64,000 nt of DNA from Flintibacter sp. KGMB00164 (lineage in GTDB: Bacteria > Bacillota > Clostridia > Oscillospirales > Oscillospiraceae): contig NZ_CP044227.1 in assembly GCF_008727735.1 (NCBI RefSeq), positions 2,429,001 to 2,493,000 on the forward strand, written 5' to 3'. The notes beneath the pieces were generated by a model. That model searched no databases and had not been told where the DNA came from. It saw nothing but the letters and a program-made list of their open reading frames with translations. Positions 51,963-59,611 of this stretch are shown here, piece by piece. The position numbers were made by a program, and so were the translations under genes. How positions within the stretch are numbered: position 1 is the stretch's first letter; each line of letters starts with the position of its first letter.

Positions 51963-52372
51963 GTGGAATTCGCTTCTTTCTTGGTGGCTTTTGCCAAGAG
52001 GGCAAAGAGCTGCTCCCGCTCGTTCTCATCCAGGGCGGCCAGTGCCTGCTGGTCCCAGTCGAAAAACACCTGGTGGCTCACCTGAAAGGCCTCTTGCCCC
52101 TTGGGGCTCAGGTCCAGGTGGTAGGCCCGGCCCGACTTCTCCCGGGTGAGGAACCCCTCCTCCACCAGCTTGGTCACGGTGCGCTGGGAGTACCCCCAGT
52201 CCAGCCCAAGGGCGGCGGTGAGCTCAGCCTGGGTGCAGCCCGGGTGCTTGCCCACATAGATCACCGGAAACAGGGAGCCAAAATTGAGCCCCAGCTTCTG
52301 CAGGCGCTGGGTGGTGTAGGCGGTAAAGCCGCGGTGAAAGACGGTGGCGTAGTAGGCCAGAGTCTGGAACAT
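51935..52372 (-). CDS. bilQ: MarR family regulator (BilQ-like)
   Basis: 145 residues from ATG 52372; the ribosome site AAGGAG is 11 nt upstream. The winged helix includes TQAELTAALGLDWGYSQRTV and the wing LTREKSGRAYHLDLSPKG, with dimerisation helices at both ends (FQTLAYYATVFHRGF, LDENEREQLFALLAKAT). First gene of the operon. It most likely binds the two palindromes over its own promoter and is released by a ligand, possibly a bile pigment. The symbol rests on synteny. Confidence 0.82.
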   Translation of the reverse strand: MFQTLAYYATVFHRGFTAYTTQRLQKLGLNFGSLFPVIYVGKHPGCTQAELTAALGLDWGYSQRTVTKLVEEGFLTREKSGRAYHLDLSPKGQEAFQVSHQVFFDWDQQALAALDENEREQLFALLAKATKKEANSTCMRPSTAP

Positions 52373-52391
52373 GAAACGGTCAACTCCTTTT

Positions 52392-52433
52392 CTTGACTTA
52401 GTCAAGTATATCATGCAACTTGACAAAGTCAAG
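52392..52433 (-). promoter_or_regulatory. Operon promoter covered by two perfect 15-bp palindromes
   Basis: On the minus strand TTGACT (52427-52432), a 16-bp spacer and TATACT (52405-52410) precede the MarR gene. Two 15-bp palindromes of form CTTGACT-N-AGTCAAG stand at 52392-52406 and 52419-52433, 27 bp apart centre to centre. One covers the -35 and the other the -10/start. This is a textbook MarR double operator. Confidence 0.88.
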
Positions 52434-52446
52434 TGTAATTCGAAAA

Positions 52447-52477
52447 TTTTTGGAGCCGCAGCCAGCGGCTCCAAAAA
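52447..52477 (-). terminator. Terminator after uridine phosphorylase
   Basis: TTTTTGGAGCCGC pairs with GCGGCTCCAAAAA around AGCCA; on the minus strand the exit is AAATTTTC, so the T-run is within the stem's 3' arm. It separates the phosphorylase transcript from the bil-like promoter. Confidence 0.75.
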
Positions 52478-52478
52478 A

Positions 52479-53252
52479 TCACAGCTTCTTATCTTCCTGG
52501 ATCAGCAGCTTCAGGGCCTCGATTCCCACCTGGATGGCGGCGGAAGTATCGTGGGACTCCTTCTGGTCCAACCCATCCTTCTCCCGCTCCTGGTTCCAGA
52601 TCACATGGAATACCGAGCCGCACCGCACCCCTCGCGCGGCAGCCACGGCAAACAGGGCGGCCGACTCCATCTCGCTGGCCAGCACCCCAAGGCGCTTCCA
52701 GGCCTCCCACTTCTGCTCCAGTTCGTAACTGACCGGCATACGGGCAGGAGAATGCTGTCCATAAAAGGAGTCCTTACACTGGACCACGCCCGCGTGCCAG
52801 GGTTTTTGCAGGTTTTGGGCCGCCTTTACCAGGGCCTGGGTCACGGTAAAGTCAGGAACGGCGGGCCACTCCATAGGGGCATACTCCCGGCTGGTACCCT
52901 CCATGCGCACCGCACCGGTGGCCACCACCACGTCATCGCTCTGGACCTCCAGCTTGATGCCGCCGCAGGTACCCACCCGTACAAAGGTGTGGCAGCCCAG
53001 GTTGCACAGCTCCTCCATGGCAATGGCGGCGGAGGGTCCGCCGATTCCGGTGGACACCACGCTCACCTTCTCCCCCAGGAGGGTTCCGGTATAAGTGGTG
53101 TACTCCCGGTTGGTCTGAACATGGACTGGGTCATCAAAGTGCCGGGCAATGGCTTCACACCGCCCCGGGTCGCCGGGGAGGATGCAGTATTTACCCACCT
53201 GTCCGGGGGCGCACTGGATGTGAAATTGAAGTTCACGGCTTTGTTCATCCAT
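52479..53252 (-). CDS. Uridine phosphorylase family nucleoside phosphorylase
   Basis: 257 residues from ATG 53252, 7 nt after AGGAGG. The phosphate loop [43 protein letters not shown] and [12 protein letters not shown] match the NP-I uridine phosphorylase branch. It splits uridine (or related nucleosides) to base plus ribose-1-phosphate for salvage. Monocistronic, divergent from the thrS T-box. Confidence 0.92.
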   Translation of the reverse strand: MDEQSRELQFHIQCAPGQVGKYCILPGDPGRCEAIARHFDDPVHVQTNREYTTYTGTLLGEKVSVVSTGIGGPSAAIAMEELCNLGCHTFVRVGTCGGIKLEVQSDDVVVATGAVRMEGTSREYAPMEWPAVPDFTVTQALVKAAQNLQKPWHAGVVQCKDSFYGQHSPARMPVSYELEQKWEAWKRLGVLASEMESAALFAVAAARGVRCGSVFHVIWNQEREKDGLDQKESHDTSAAIQVGIEALKLLIQEDKKL

Positions 53253-53321
53253 AGAAAAACCTCCTGTGGCGTTTTTGTCCATTATACCCTCTGTTTTCCT
53301 CCTATACAAGTTACTTTCCTC

Positions 53322-53350
53322 TTGACAGCACCTGATATTGGTGATATATT
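53322..53350 (+). promoter_or_regulatory. thrS promoter
   Basis: TTGACA (53322-53327), a 17-bp spacer and TATATT (53345-53350). Transcription would start near 53357, giving a roughly 410-nt leader with a T-box. Confidence 0.78.
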
Positions 53351-53356
53351 TTCTGC

Positions 53357-53722
53357 GTAAAATTGGCACAGACGGAGACCAAGCCGCCCTTGCCCCGCCC
53401 AGAGAGGAACACAGCTTGCTGAAAGTGTTCTGCGCAGGCCGGCGGCCGCAACCACTCCTGAGCCGCCCGGGAAACAACCGGGACGGGTCCTCCCGTTACA
53501 GAGGTCACAAGCGGTTAGATGTCACGCTGCGTCCCTTCCGCAATGGCCAACTGCTCCACACTTCGCCGAACATGCCGCCGGGCTGCGCCCGTCCTGTTTT
53601 TCGGTCTGCGTGTGTCGCTGTTGTCCTGCTCCCAGGGACTCCGCGCTTCTAACAAGCAGGGTGGAACCGTGGAGCTTTTTTCGCTTCACCCCTGACACAA
53701 CGCAGGGGTGAGGCGTTTTTTA
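53357..53722 (+). promoter_or_regulatory. T-box riboswitch controlling thrS
   Basis: The T-box sequence AGGGTGGAACCGTGG is at 53658-53672, followed by a terminator with arms GCTTCACCCCTG and CAGGGGTGAGGC (about 53683-53715) and a T-run. The 5' half shows Stem I hallmarks: AGAGAGGAACACAGCTTGCT with GAAAGTGTTC, and ACTCCTGAG after the specifier. The triplet ACC at 53451-53453 precedes that motif and is a plausible threonine specifier. Uncharged tRNA-Thr binding would favour the antiterminator. Confidence 0.92.
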
Positions 53723-53770
53723 TGTCCTCCGCCCCCGAAAACCAATTAAATTTGCAAGGAGGAACACACC

Positions 53771-55576
53771 ATGTCTGAAGAAGTCAAGAACGAATTTACC
53801 TTTGAAAATCCCGAGTACCGCAAGACCTATTGGCACACCTGCTCCCACGTGCTGGCTCAGGCCATGAAGCGGCTGCACCCCGAGGTGAAGCTGGCCATCG
53901 GCCCCAGCATTGAGAACGGGTTCTACTATGACTTTGACACCCCCCGCCCCTTCACCCCCGAGGATCTGGCCGCCCTGGAGGCTGAGATGCGCAAGATCTG
54001 CAAGGAGAAGCTGAAGCTGGAGCGCTTTGAGCTGCCCCGTGAGGAGGCCATCAAGTTCATGGAGGAGAAGGAGGAGCCCTACAAGGTGGAGCTCATCCAG
54101 GACCTGCCTGAGGACGCCCACATCTCCTTCTACAAGCAGGGCGACTTCACCGACCTGTGCGCCGGTCCCCACCTGGACTCCACCGGCCGCATCAAGGGCA
54201 ACGCCATCAAGCTCACCAGCGCTACCGGCGCCTACTGGCGGGGCGATTCCAACCGCAAGATGCTCCAGCGCATCTACGGCGTGGCCTTCCCCAAGAAGGA
54301 CGAGCTGGACGCATACCTGGCCAAGCAGGCCGAGGCTCTCAAGCGTGACCACAACAAGCTGGGCCGTGAGCTGGAGTACTTTACCACCGTGGACGTGATC
54401 GGTCAGGGCCTGCCCGTGCTGCTGCCCAAGGGCGCCCGGGTGGTCCAGCTGCTCCAGCGCTGGATCGAGGACACCGAGCAGAAGCGCGGCTACCTGCTGA
54501 CCAAGACCCCCCTGATGGCCAAGCGGGACCTGTACAAGATCTCCGGCCACTGGGATCACTATCTGGACGGCATGTTCATCCTGGGCGATCCCCACGATGA
54601 GACCAAGGAGTGCTTTGCCCTGCGTCCCATGACCTGCCCCTTCCAGTATCAGGTCTATCTCAACCGCCAGCGCTCCTACCGTGAGCTGCCCATGCGTCTG
54701 GGCGAGACCTCTACCCTGTTCCGCAATGAGGACTCCGGCGAGATGCACGGCTTGATCCGTGTGCGCCAGTTCACCATCTCTGAGGGCCACCTGATCCTCC
54801 GCCCCGACCAGCTGGAGGAGGAGTTCAAGGGCTGCCTGGATCTGGCCAAGTACTGCCTGGGCACCCTGGGCCTGCTGGACAAGTGCACCTTCCGTTTCTC
54901 CCAGTGGGATCCCGCCAACCCCAACAACAAGTATGAGGGTACCGCCGAGCAGTGGGAGGAGGCCCAGCGGGTCATGGCTCAGATCCTGAAAGACCTGGAC
55001 GTGGACTACACCGTGGGCATCGACGAGGCCGCCTTCTACGGTCCCAAGCTGGACATCCAGTACAAGAACGTCTACGGCAAGGAGGACACCCTGGTCACCA
55101 TCCAGATCGACATGCTCCTGGCTGAGAAGTTCGGCATGTACTATATCGACGAGAACGGCGAGAAGAAGCTGCCCTATATCATCCACCGCACCTCCATGGG
55201 CTGCTACGAGCGCACCCTGGCCTACCTCATCGAGGAGTTCGCCGGCGCTCTGCCCGTGTGGATGGCTCCCGAGCAGGTCCGCTTCCTGCCCGTCACCGAC
55301 CGTGCCTGCGACTACTGCGCCGACCTGGCCCGCCAGCTCTCCGACCTGGGCTACCGGGTGGATGTGGACTACCGCAACGAGAAGATCGGCAAGAAGATCC
55401 GCGAGGCCACCATGGAGAAGATCCCCTACATGATCGTGGTGGGCGACCGGGACATGGAGAACAACACCGTGTCCGTGCGTCTGCGCACTGGCGAGGATCT
55501 GGGCGCCATGCCTATGGCCGACTTTATCGCCAAGCTCAAGGCTGTGGTGGATTCCAAGTCCCTGGAGCTGAACTAA
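53771..55576 (+). CDS. thrS: Threonine--tRNA ligase without TGS domain
   Basis: 601 residues, against about 640 in E. coli. The N-terminal TGS domain is missing: the editing-domain motif HTCSHVLAQAM occurs at residue 22 rather than near 73. Editing domain Cys/His (YYDFD, DLCAGPHLDSTG), class II motif 2 (MRLGETSTLFRNEDSG, GLIRVRQFT), zinc-binding Cys in RPMTCPFQ and His residues, and motif 3 (IIHRTSMGCYERTLAYLIE) are present. The C-terminal anticodon domain is intact (PVTDRACDYCADLARQL). Expression is under the T-box. Confidence 0.95.
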   Translation: MSEEVKNEFTFENPEYRKTYWHTCSHVLAQAMKRLHPEVKLAIGPSIENGFYYDFDTPRPFTPEDLAALEAEMRKICKEKLKLERFELPREEAIKFMEEKEEPYKVELIQDLPEDAHISFYKQGDFTDLCAGPHLDSTGRIKGNAIKLTSATGAYWRGDSNRKMLQRIYGVAFPKKDELDAYLAKQAEALKRDHNKLGRELEYFTTVDVIGQGLPVLLPKGARVVQLLQRWIEDTEQKRGYLLTKTPLMAKRDLYKISGHWDHYLDGMFILGDPHDETKECFALRPMTCPFQYQVYLNRQRSYRELPMRLGETSTLFRNEDSGEMHGLIRVRQFTISEGHLILRPDQLEEEFKGCLDLAKYCLGTLGLLDKCTFRFSQWDPANPNNKYEGTAEQWEEAQRVMAQILKDLDVDYTVGIDEAAFYGPKLDIQYKNVYGKEDTLVTIQIDMLLAEKFGMYYIDENGEKKLPYIIHRTSMGCYERTLAYLIEEFAGALPVWMAPEQVRFLPVTDRACDYCADLARQLSDLGYRVDVDYRNEKIGKKIREATMEKIPYMIVVGDRDMENNTVSVRLRTGEDLGAMPMADFIAKLKAVVDSKSLELN

Positions 55577-55590
55577 ATCGCTTTTCACAT

Positions 55591-55625
55591 GGCCGGAGGA
55601 CGGTTCCCGCCCTCCGGCCATTTTT
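55591..55625 (+). terminator. Terminator after thrS
   Basis: GGCCGGAGG (55591-55599) pairs with CCTCCGGCC (55611-55619) across an 11-nt loop, followed by ATTTTT, 15 nt after the stop. Confidence 0.88.
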
Positions 55626-55648
55626 CACATTAAGGAGGTTTTCCCTTC

Positions 55649-56620
55649 ATGCAGCAAATCACCGGCACCCTGGTCAGCTTGGCTACCTATTTGGCTCTGG
55701 TGGCCGTGGGCGCCTTTCTGGGTTCCCGCCCTGTACTCCGTTCCCGGACGCTCCCCTGGCTGGGCCGCTTTCAGACCGCCGCCCTGCTTCTGCTCATCTT
55801 CACCTTAGGTGCAGAGCTGGGCGCGAACGAGGAGATCGTGGCCTCTCTGGGCGTCATTGGCCTCAACGCCTTCCTCATCACGGCCGCCGCCATGGCGGGC
55901 AGCCTGCTGGCCGTACATATTCTGCGCAAGTATATTTTGAAGCTGGACAAACACGGGCAGCCGGCCGGTTCCGCTCAAACCCAGGAGAAACATGGAGAAA
56001 AGGTCAAGGTGGACCACACCCTCACTCTGCTCATTGTCTTCACTGTGGCGCTCGGCATGGTCCTGGGCCACTTTGTCCTGCCCGATGCCCTGGCCGTCCA
56101 CTGCGGTCAGATCATCCAGCTCGGTCTGTACCTGCTGCTGTTCCTGGTAGGACTGGACCTTGGACGGCAGGAGGGCATGCTGTCCAGCGTGCGTCAGGCC
56201 GGCCTGCGGGTGGTTCTGGTCCCGCTGGCCGTCATGGTTGGCACCTTTACAGTGACCGCCTTGGCAGGTCTGCTGCTCCCCCTTGGTCCCAAGGACTGTG
56301 TGGCCGCCGCGGCCGGCTTTGGGTGGTACTCCCTGGCCCCCACCCTGCTGGCCCCCTACTCCCTCACCGTATCGGCCACCGCCTTTCTTTCCAACGTCCT
56401 GCATGAGCTGTTCGCCATTGTCCTTGCTCCCATAGTAGCTCAGCGATTTGGATATATCGAAACCGTGGCCCTTCCCGGCGCCGCCGCCATGGATACGGTG
56501 CTGCCCGTGGTGGTCAGCGCCACCGACCAGCGCATGGCCATCTATTCTTTCACCTCGGGGGTCATCCTCTCTTTGTCGGTCCCCCTGTTTATCCCCGCCA
56601 TTATCGCCCTGCCCTTCTGA
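55649..56620 (+). CDS. lysO: LysO family lysine exporter
   Basis: 323 residues with about eight helices. The N-terminal membrane unit (VGAFLGSRPVLRSRTLPWLGRFQTAALLLLIFTLG) and the C-terminal segments AAAAGFGWYSLAPTLLAPYS and PGAAAMDTVLPVVVSAT fit LysO/YbjE (DUF340), which exports lysine and gives resistance to its analogues. A 35-residue charged loop (about 95-130) lies mid-protein. In a monocistronic position after the thrS terminator; no lysine riboswitch seen upstream. Confidence 0.88.
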   Translation: MQQITGTLVSLATYLALVAVGAFLGSRPVLRSRTLPWLGRFQTAALLLLIFTLGAELGANEEIVASLGVIGLNAFLITAAAMAGSLLAVHILRKYILKLDKHGQPAGSAQTQEKHGEKVKVDHTLTLLIVFTVALGMVLGHFVLPDALAVHCGQIIQLGLYLLLFLVGLDLGRQEGMLSSVRQAGLRVVLVPLAVMVGTFTVTALAGLLLPLGPKDCVAAAAGFGWYSLAPTLLAPYSLTVSATAFLSNVLHELFAIVLAPIVAQRFGYIETVALPGAAAMDTVLPVVVSATDQRMAIYSFTSGVILSLSVPLFIPAIIALPF

Positions 56621-56689
56621 ATTTTGCAACCATCCCCTCCCCTTTGCGTCTATATGGATAGAGAACCCATTGGAAGAAAGGAGACCGCC

Positions 56690-57250
56690 ATGGAAGACCA
56701 GCAGATCATCCAGTTATATTGGGACCGGCGGGAGCAGGCCATCTGGGAGAGCGACCGAAAATATGGCTCCTACTGCCGCTCCATCGCCCGGCGCATCCTG
56801 GCGGTGGAGGAGGACGCGGAGGAGTGTGTCAACGACACGTGGCTCCACGCCTGGAACGCCATGCCTCCCCAGCGCCCCAGCATTCTCTCCGCCTTTTTCG
56901 GCAAACTGGCCCGCAACCTGTCCTTGGACCGCTGGCGGCGCAACCGGGCAGCCAAGCGGGGCGGCAGTCAGGTTGAACTGGCTCTTCACGAGCTTGGGGA
57001 CTGCCTTCCCGCTCCCGGCGGGCCGGAGCAGGCTCTGGACGAGAAAGAGACAGGCCGGGTCATCTCTCAGTTTCTCCGCAGCCAGCCGGAGCTGGACCGG
57101 GCTCTGTTCATCCGCCGCTACTGGCATCTGGAGTCCATTGCCGCTCTGGCCCAGAGCTTCCATCTGCGGGAGAGCCAGGTCAAATCCCGGCTGTTCCGCA
57201 CCCGTCAGCGGCTGAAGGCCACTCTGGAACAGGAGGGGATCGCGGTATGA
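56690..57250 (+). CDS. Sigma-70 family (ECF-like) sigma factor
   Basis: 186 residues from ATG 56690, 6 nt after AAAGGAG. Region 2 contains CRSIARRILAVEEDAEECVNDTW with the aromatic/acidic region 2.4 (LHAWNAMPP), and region 4 the helix-turn-helix LAQSFHLRESQVKSRLFRTRQRL. Overlaps the following membrane-protein gene by 4 bp (ATGA), the usual sigma/anti-sigma pairing. Signal unknown. Confidence 0.9.
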   Translation: MEDQQIIQLYWDRREQAIWESDRKYGSYCRSIARRILAVEEDAEECVNDTWLHAWNAMPPQRPSILSAFFGKLARNLSLDRWRRNRAAKRGGSQVELALHELGDCLPAPGGPEQALDEKETGRVISQFLRSQPELDRALFIRRYWHLESIAALAQSFHLRESQVKSRLFRTRQRLKATLEQEGIAV

Positions 57251-57753
57251 ACGAGGAATTTCTGCTCCAGGCTGTGGGGCACATTGATGAGGACCTAATC
57301 GCTGAGGCGGAGGAATACCGCCCGGCAAAACGTCCCTCCCTGCGCCGTCCCCTGGCTGGACTGGCCGCCTGCCTGGCGGTGGTGTTTGGACTGTACTGGG
57401 GGATGAACAATCTGGGCATGGGCAGTGCAAATAGCGGCAGCGGCAGCGCCGCAAGCGGTGAGTCCCAGCAAAATTCCAACTCCGGCATCACTGACAATTC
57501 CCAAGGCTCCGGCGGCGATGTTTGCCCGGCCATCTGGGTGGACGGGCAGCTCTACTGGTCCACCTTCCAGGCCATCTCCGGCGAGGTGGAGGAGAGCGCC
57601 ATCCTGGGCACCACCACCTACACCGACGGCCTGCCCGACGAGGACGGCGAGGCCAATTTCAACCGGGAGGGAACCCTCTACGCCCGCACCGACGAGGGTA
57701 TCGCGGTGGAGATTGACGGCGAGTGGGTGCTCTTCACCCCGGACGGACCATAA
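57247..57753 (+). CDS. Putative anti-sigma factor (membrane, 168 aa)
   Basis: Starts inside the sigma stop (ATGA). The N-terminal 35 residues are charged (MNEEFLLQAVGHIDEDLIAEAEEY), one transmembrane helix follows at about 37-52 (LAGLAACLAVVFGLYWG), then a Gly/Ser/Asn linker and a roughly 85-residue outside domain rich in acidic and aromatic residues. The cytoplasmic stretch probably holds the sigma. Sensor domain not recognised. Ends in a terminator starting at its stop codon. Confidence 0.75.
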   Translation: MNEEFLLQAVGHIDEDLIAEAEEYRPAKRPSLRRPLAGLAACLAVVFGLYWGMNNLGMGSANSGSGSAASGESQQNSNSGITDNSQGSGGDVCPAIWVDGQLYWSTFQAISGEVEESAILGTTTYTDGLPDEDGEANFNREGTLYARTDEGIAVEIDGEWVLFTPDGP

Positions 57754-57792
57754 AAAAATGTGCAGAGAGGAAACCTCTCTGCACATTTTTTT
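57751..57792 (+). terminator. Terminator, copy 1 of a duplicated sequence
   Basis: The stem AAATGTGCAGAGAGG/CCTCTCTGCACATTT with an AAA loop and T-run begins in the stop codon of the anti-sigma gene. A copy identical over 41 bp lies at 59571-59611. Confidence 0.92.
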
Positions 57793-57864
57793 CTCAAACA
57801 GCGACCATTCCAGTCACATTTTTGCTATTTGAGTTGTATTAAGGGTGAAAGGAGGCAGAGGAAC

Positions 57865-58347
57865 ATGATTGAATGGAACGCTCCCCAACAGGCGGAGCGC
57901 TTTGTAACGGTCTATGCCGACCCAATTCTTCGACTGTGTCTATCCTATTCCCTAAGCCGGGAGGACGCCCAAGACATCTGCCAGGACGTCTTTCTCAAGC
58001 TGCTGGAACGAAAACAGCAATTTGAAAATGCAGAGCATGAGCGGGCCTTCATCCTGCGCATGACTATCAACGCCTGCAAAAATTGTTTGAAATGTGCGGG
58101 ACGGCGGCGGGTGGTACCCATGGACCAGGCCGAGCGGGTAGCAGCTCCGGAGGAACACAGCGAAGATCTGATGGAGCTTATCCGAGCACTGCCGGAACAC
58201 TACGGCGCAGTGGTATATCTCTTCTACTATGAGGGATACAGCTTGGATGAAATCGCCAAACTATGCGGCTGCACCCCAGCCACCGCCCGAAAACGGCTTA
58301 GCCGAAGCCGGAATTTGCTGAGAAAGGAGCTGCAGTTGGTCTTATGA
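57865..58347 (+). CDS. Sigma-70 family (ECF-like) sigma factor, second
   Basis: 160 residues from ATG 57865. Region 2 has CLSYSLSREDAQDICQDVFLKLLE and region 4 LDEIAKLCGCTPATARKRLSRSR, preceded by PEHYGAVVYLFYYEGYS. Not closely similar to the first sigma gene, so an independent acquisition or an old duplication. Overlaps the following anti-sigma-like gene by 4 bp. Confidence 0.92.
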   Translation: MIEWNAPQQAERFVTVYADPILRLCLSYSLSREDAQDICQDVFLKLLERKQQFENAEHERAFILRMTINACKNCLKCAGRRRVVPMDQAERVAAPEEHSEDLMELIRALPEHYGAVVYLFYYEGYSLDEIAKLCGCTPATARKRLSRSRNLLRKELQLVL

Positions 58348-59555
58348 GCAAATTTACCCAGGACTTTTCCCATATTGAATTTACACAGGATGAAAAGGCC
58401 GCGCTAGCCCAGCGTTTACAGCAGGCGGCGGAGCAGGAGGAGACTATGACGGACAACACCAAGAAAAAGGTGCGAAACGTAAGCCGGGGCATGGTAGTAG
58501 GCCTTGCCGCTGCCGCGATCTTGACGGTAGGCGCTCTGGCGGCCGTCCTGAACCCCACTTGGGGCGGGCTGTTCTCCTTCCAGTCCTCCGAGGAGCAGGA
58601 ACTGCTGGAAAAGCTGACCTATGAGATTGGAGAGACGAAGACAGTGGACGGCTGGGAAATTACCCTGAGCCGGTGCGCTGGGGATGACACCATGCTCTAT
58701 ATCTGGATGGATATGAAGGCTCCGGATAGCTTTGTCTATGAGCCCCCAGAGGACTACCTGGACTTGCAGGCGGACTGGGACCTGATGGTAAACGGCGTCC
58801 AACAGAATGGCGGCAGCGGAATATCTAACATCACCTGGGACCAGGCGACGAGAACCCTCACCTACTGCTCCGGATGGCCCACCCAAAATTCAGTGGCAGG
58901 TAAAGTGGCGGATATTGTTCTGGAACCTCTTAGTTGGGACGGTTGGAACCAAGAATCGGAGGAATGGGTCAAACTCCCCCTTTGGGAAGGCGATGTGGTA
59001 TTTGAGGATGTGAAGCTGGACTATCCAGATCAGACCATCCGCCTGACCCCCAATGTGGAGGTTCCCTATCTGGATGGCACCGCTACCCTAACCAAACTGG
59101 AGTTTTCCCCTTTCCGGGCCTTTGCTCGGGTGGATGGAGGTTCCTGTTATTTCCATCACCACTACTGGGTAAAAGAAGAGAATGTTCCATCTCAAAAGCA
59201 AGGGACTACGGTTACCTCGGATGAAGGGGACTTTACCGTCACGGCTGGAGATTCCAATGTAGGGGGACTTGAACGCGATGGTTACCGGCTGGCCTATGGA
59301 ACGATTGATTGTTGGAGCAGCCTAACGGTGGAATTCCACATGAAGGACGGAACTGTCGTTATACCACGAAGTGCGGTGCTATCCGATTGTCAGGACGGCT
59401 TTGACACAGAGGGCCATGTCTATGCTGGGGAGTGCTATGTGGAGCGGAGGATGGAATATGAGGCAACACCAATCTATGGTATGCCTGACCGGATTATTGA
59501 CCCCACCCAGGTGGACTATGTGACCGTCTGCGGGGTGGATATTCCCATAAACTGA
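58344..59555 (+). CDS. DUF4179-like anti-sigma membrane protein
   Basis: 403 residues, starting within the sigma stop (ATGA). A cytoplasmic helix-rich N-terminus (about 1-50, IEFTQDEKAALAQRLQQAAE) is followed by a transmembrane helix (about 52-72, GMVVGLAAAAILTVGALAAV) and a 330-residue external domain beginning LTYEIGETKTVDGWEITL, the DUF4179 pattern. It should hold the preceding sigma factor and release it on an external signal. Confidence 0.85.
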   Translation: MSKFTQDFSHIEFTQDEKAALAQRLQQAAEQEETMTDNTKKKVRNVSRGMVVGLAAAAILTVGALAAVLNPTWGGLFSFQSSEEQELLEKLTYEIGETKTVDGWEITLSRCAGDDTMLYIWMDMKAPDSFVYEPPEDYLDLQADWDLMVNGVQQNGGSGISNITWDQATRTLTYCSGWPTQNSVAGKVADIVLEPLSWDGWNQESEEWVKLPLWEGDVVFEDVKLDYPDQTIRLTPNVEVPYLDGTATLTKLEFSPFRAFARVDGGSCYFHHHYWVKEENVPSQKQGTTVTSDEGDFTVTAGDSNVGGLERDGYRLAYGTIDCWSSLTVEFHMKDGTVVIPRSAVLSDCQDGFDTEGHVYAGECYVERRMEYEATPIYGMPDRIIDPTQVDYVTVCGVDIPIN

Positions 59556-59570
59556 CCGCTGCCTGACGGA

Positions 59571-59611
59571 TAAAAAAATGTGCAGAGAGGAAACCTCTCT
59601 GCACATTTTTT
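59571..59611. terminator. Terminator, copy 2 of the duplicated sequence
   Basis: Identical over 41 bp to 57751-57791. The stem is symmetric with an A-run on one side and T-run on the other, so it also ends the convergent CNNM gene, which finishes at 59610. Confidence 0.92.

Noticed and set aside
53338-53652. 104-codon frame in the thrS leader
   Set aside because: It lies inside the T-box RNA, which has conserved structure and a terminator. No ribosome site.
53720-55621. 633-codon frame opposite thrS
   Set aside because: Shadow of thrS on the other strand with low-complexity Gly/Leu/His content.
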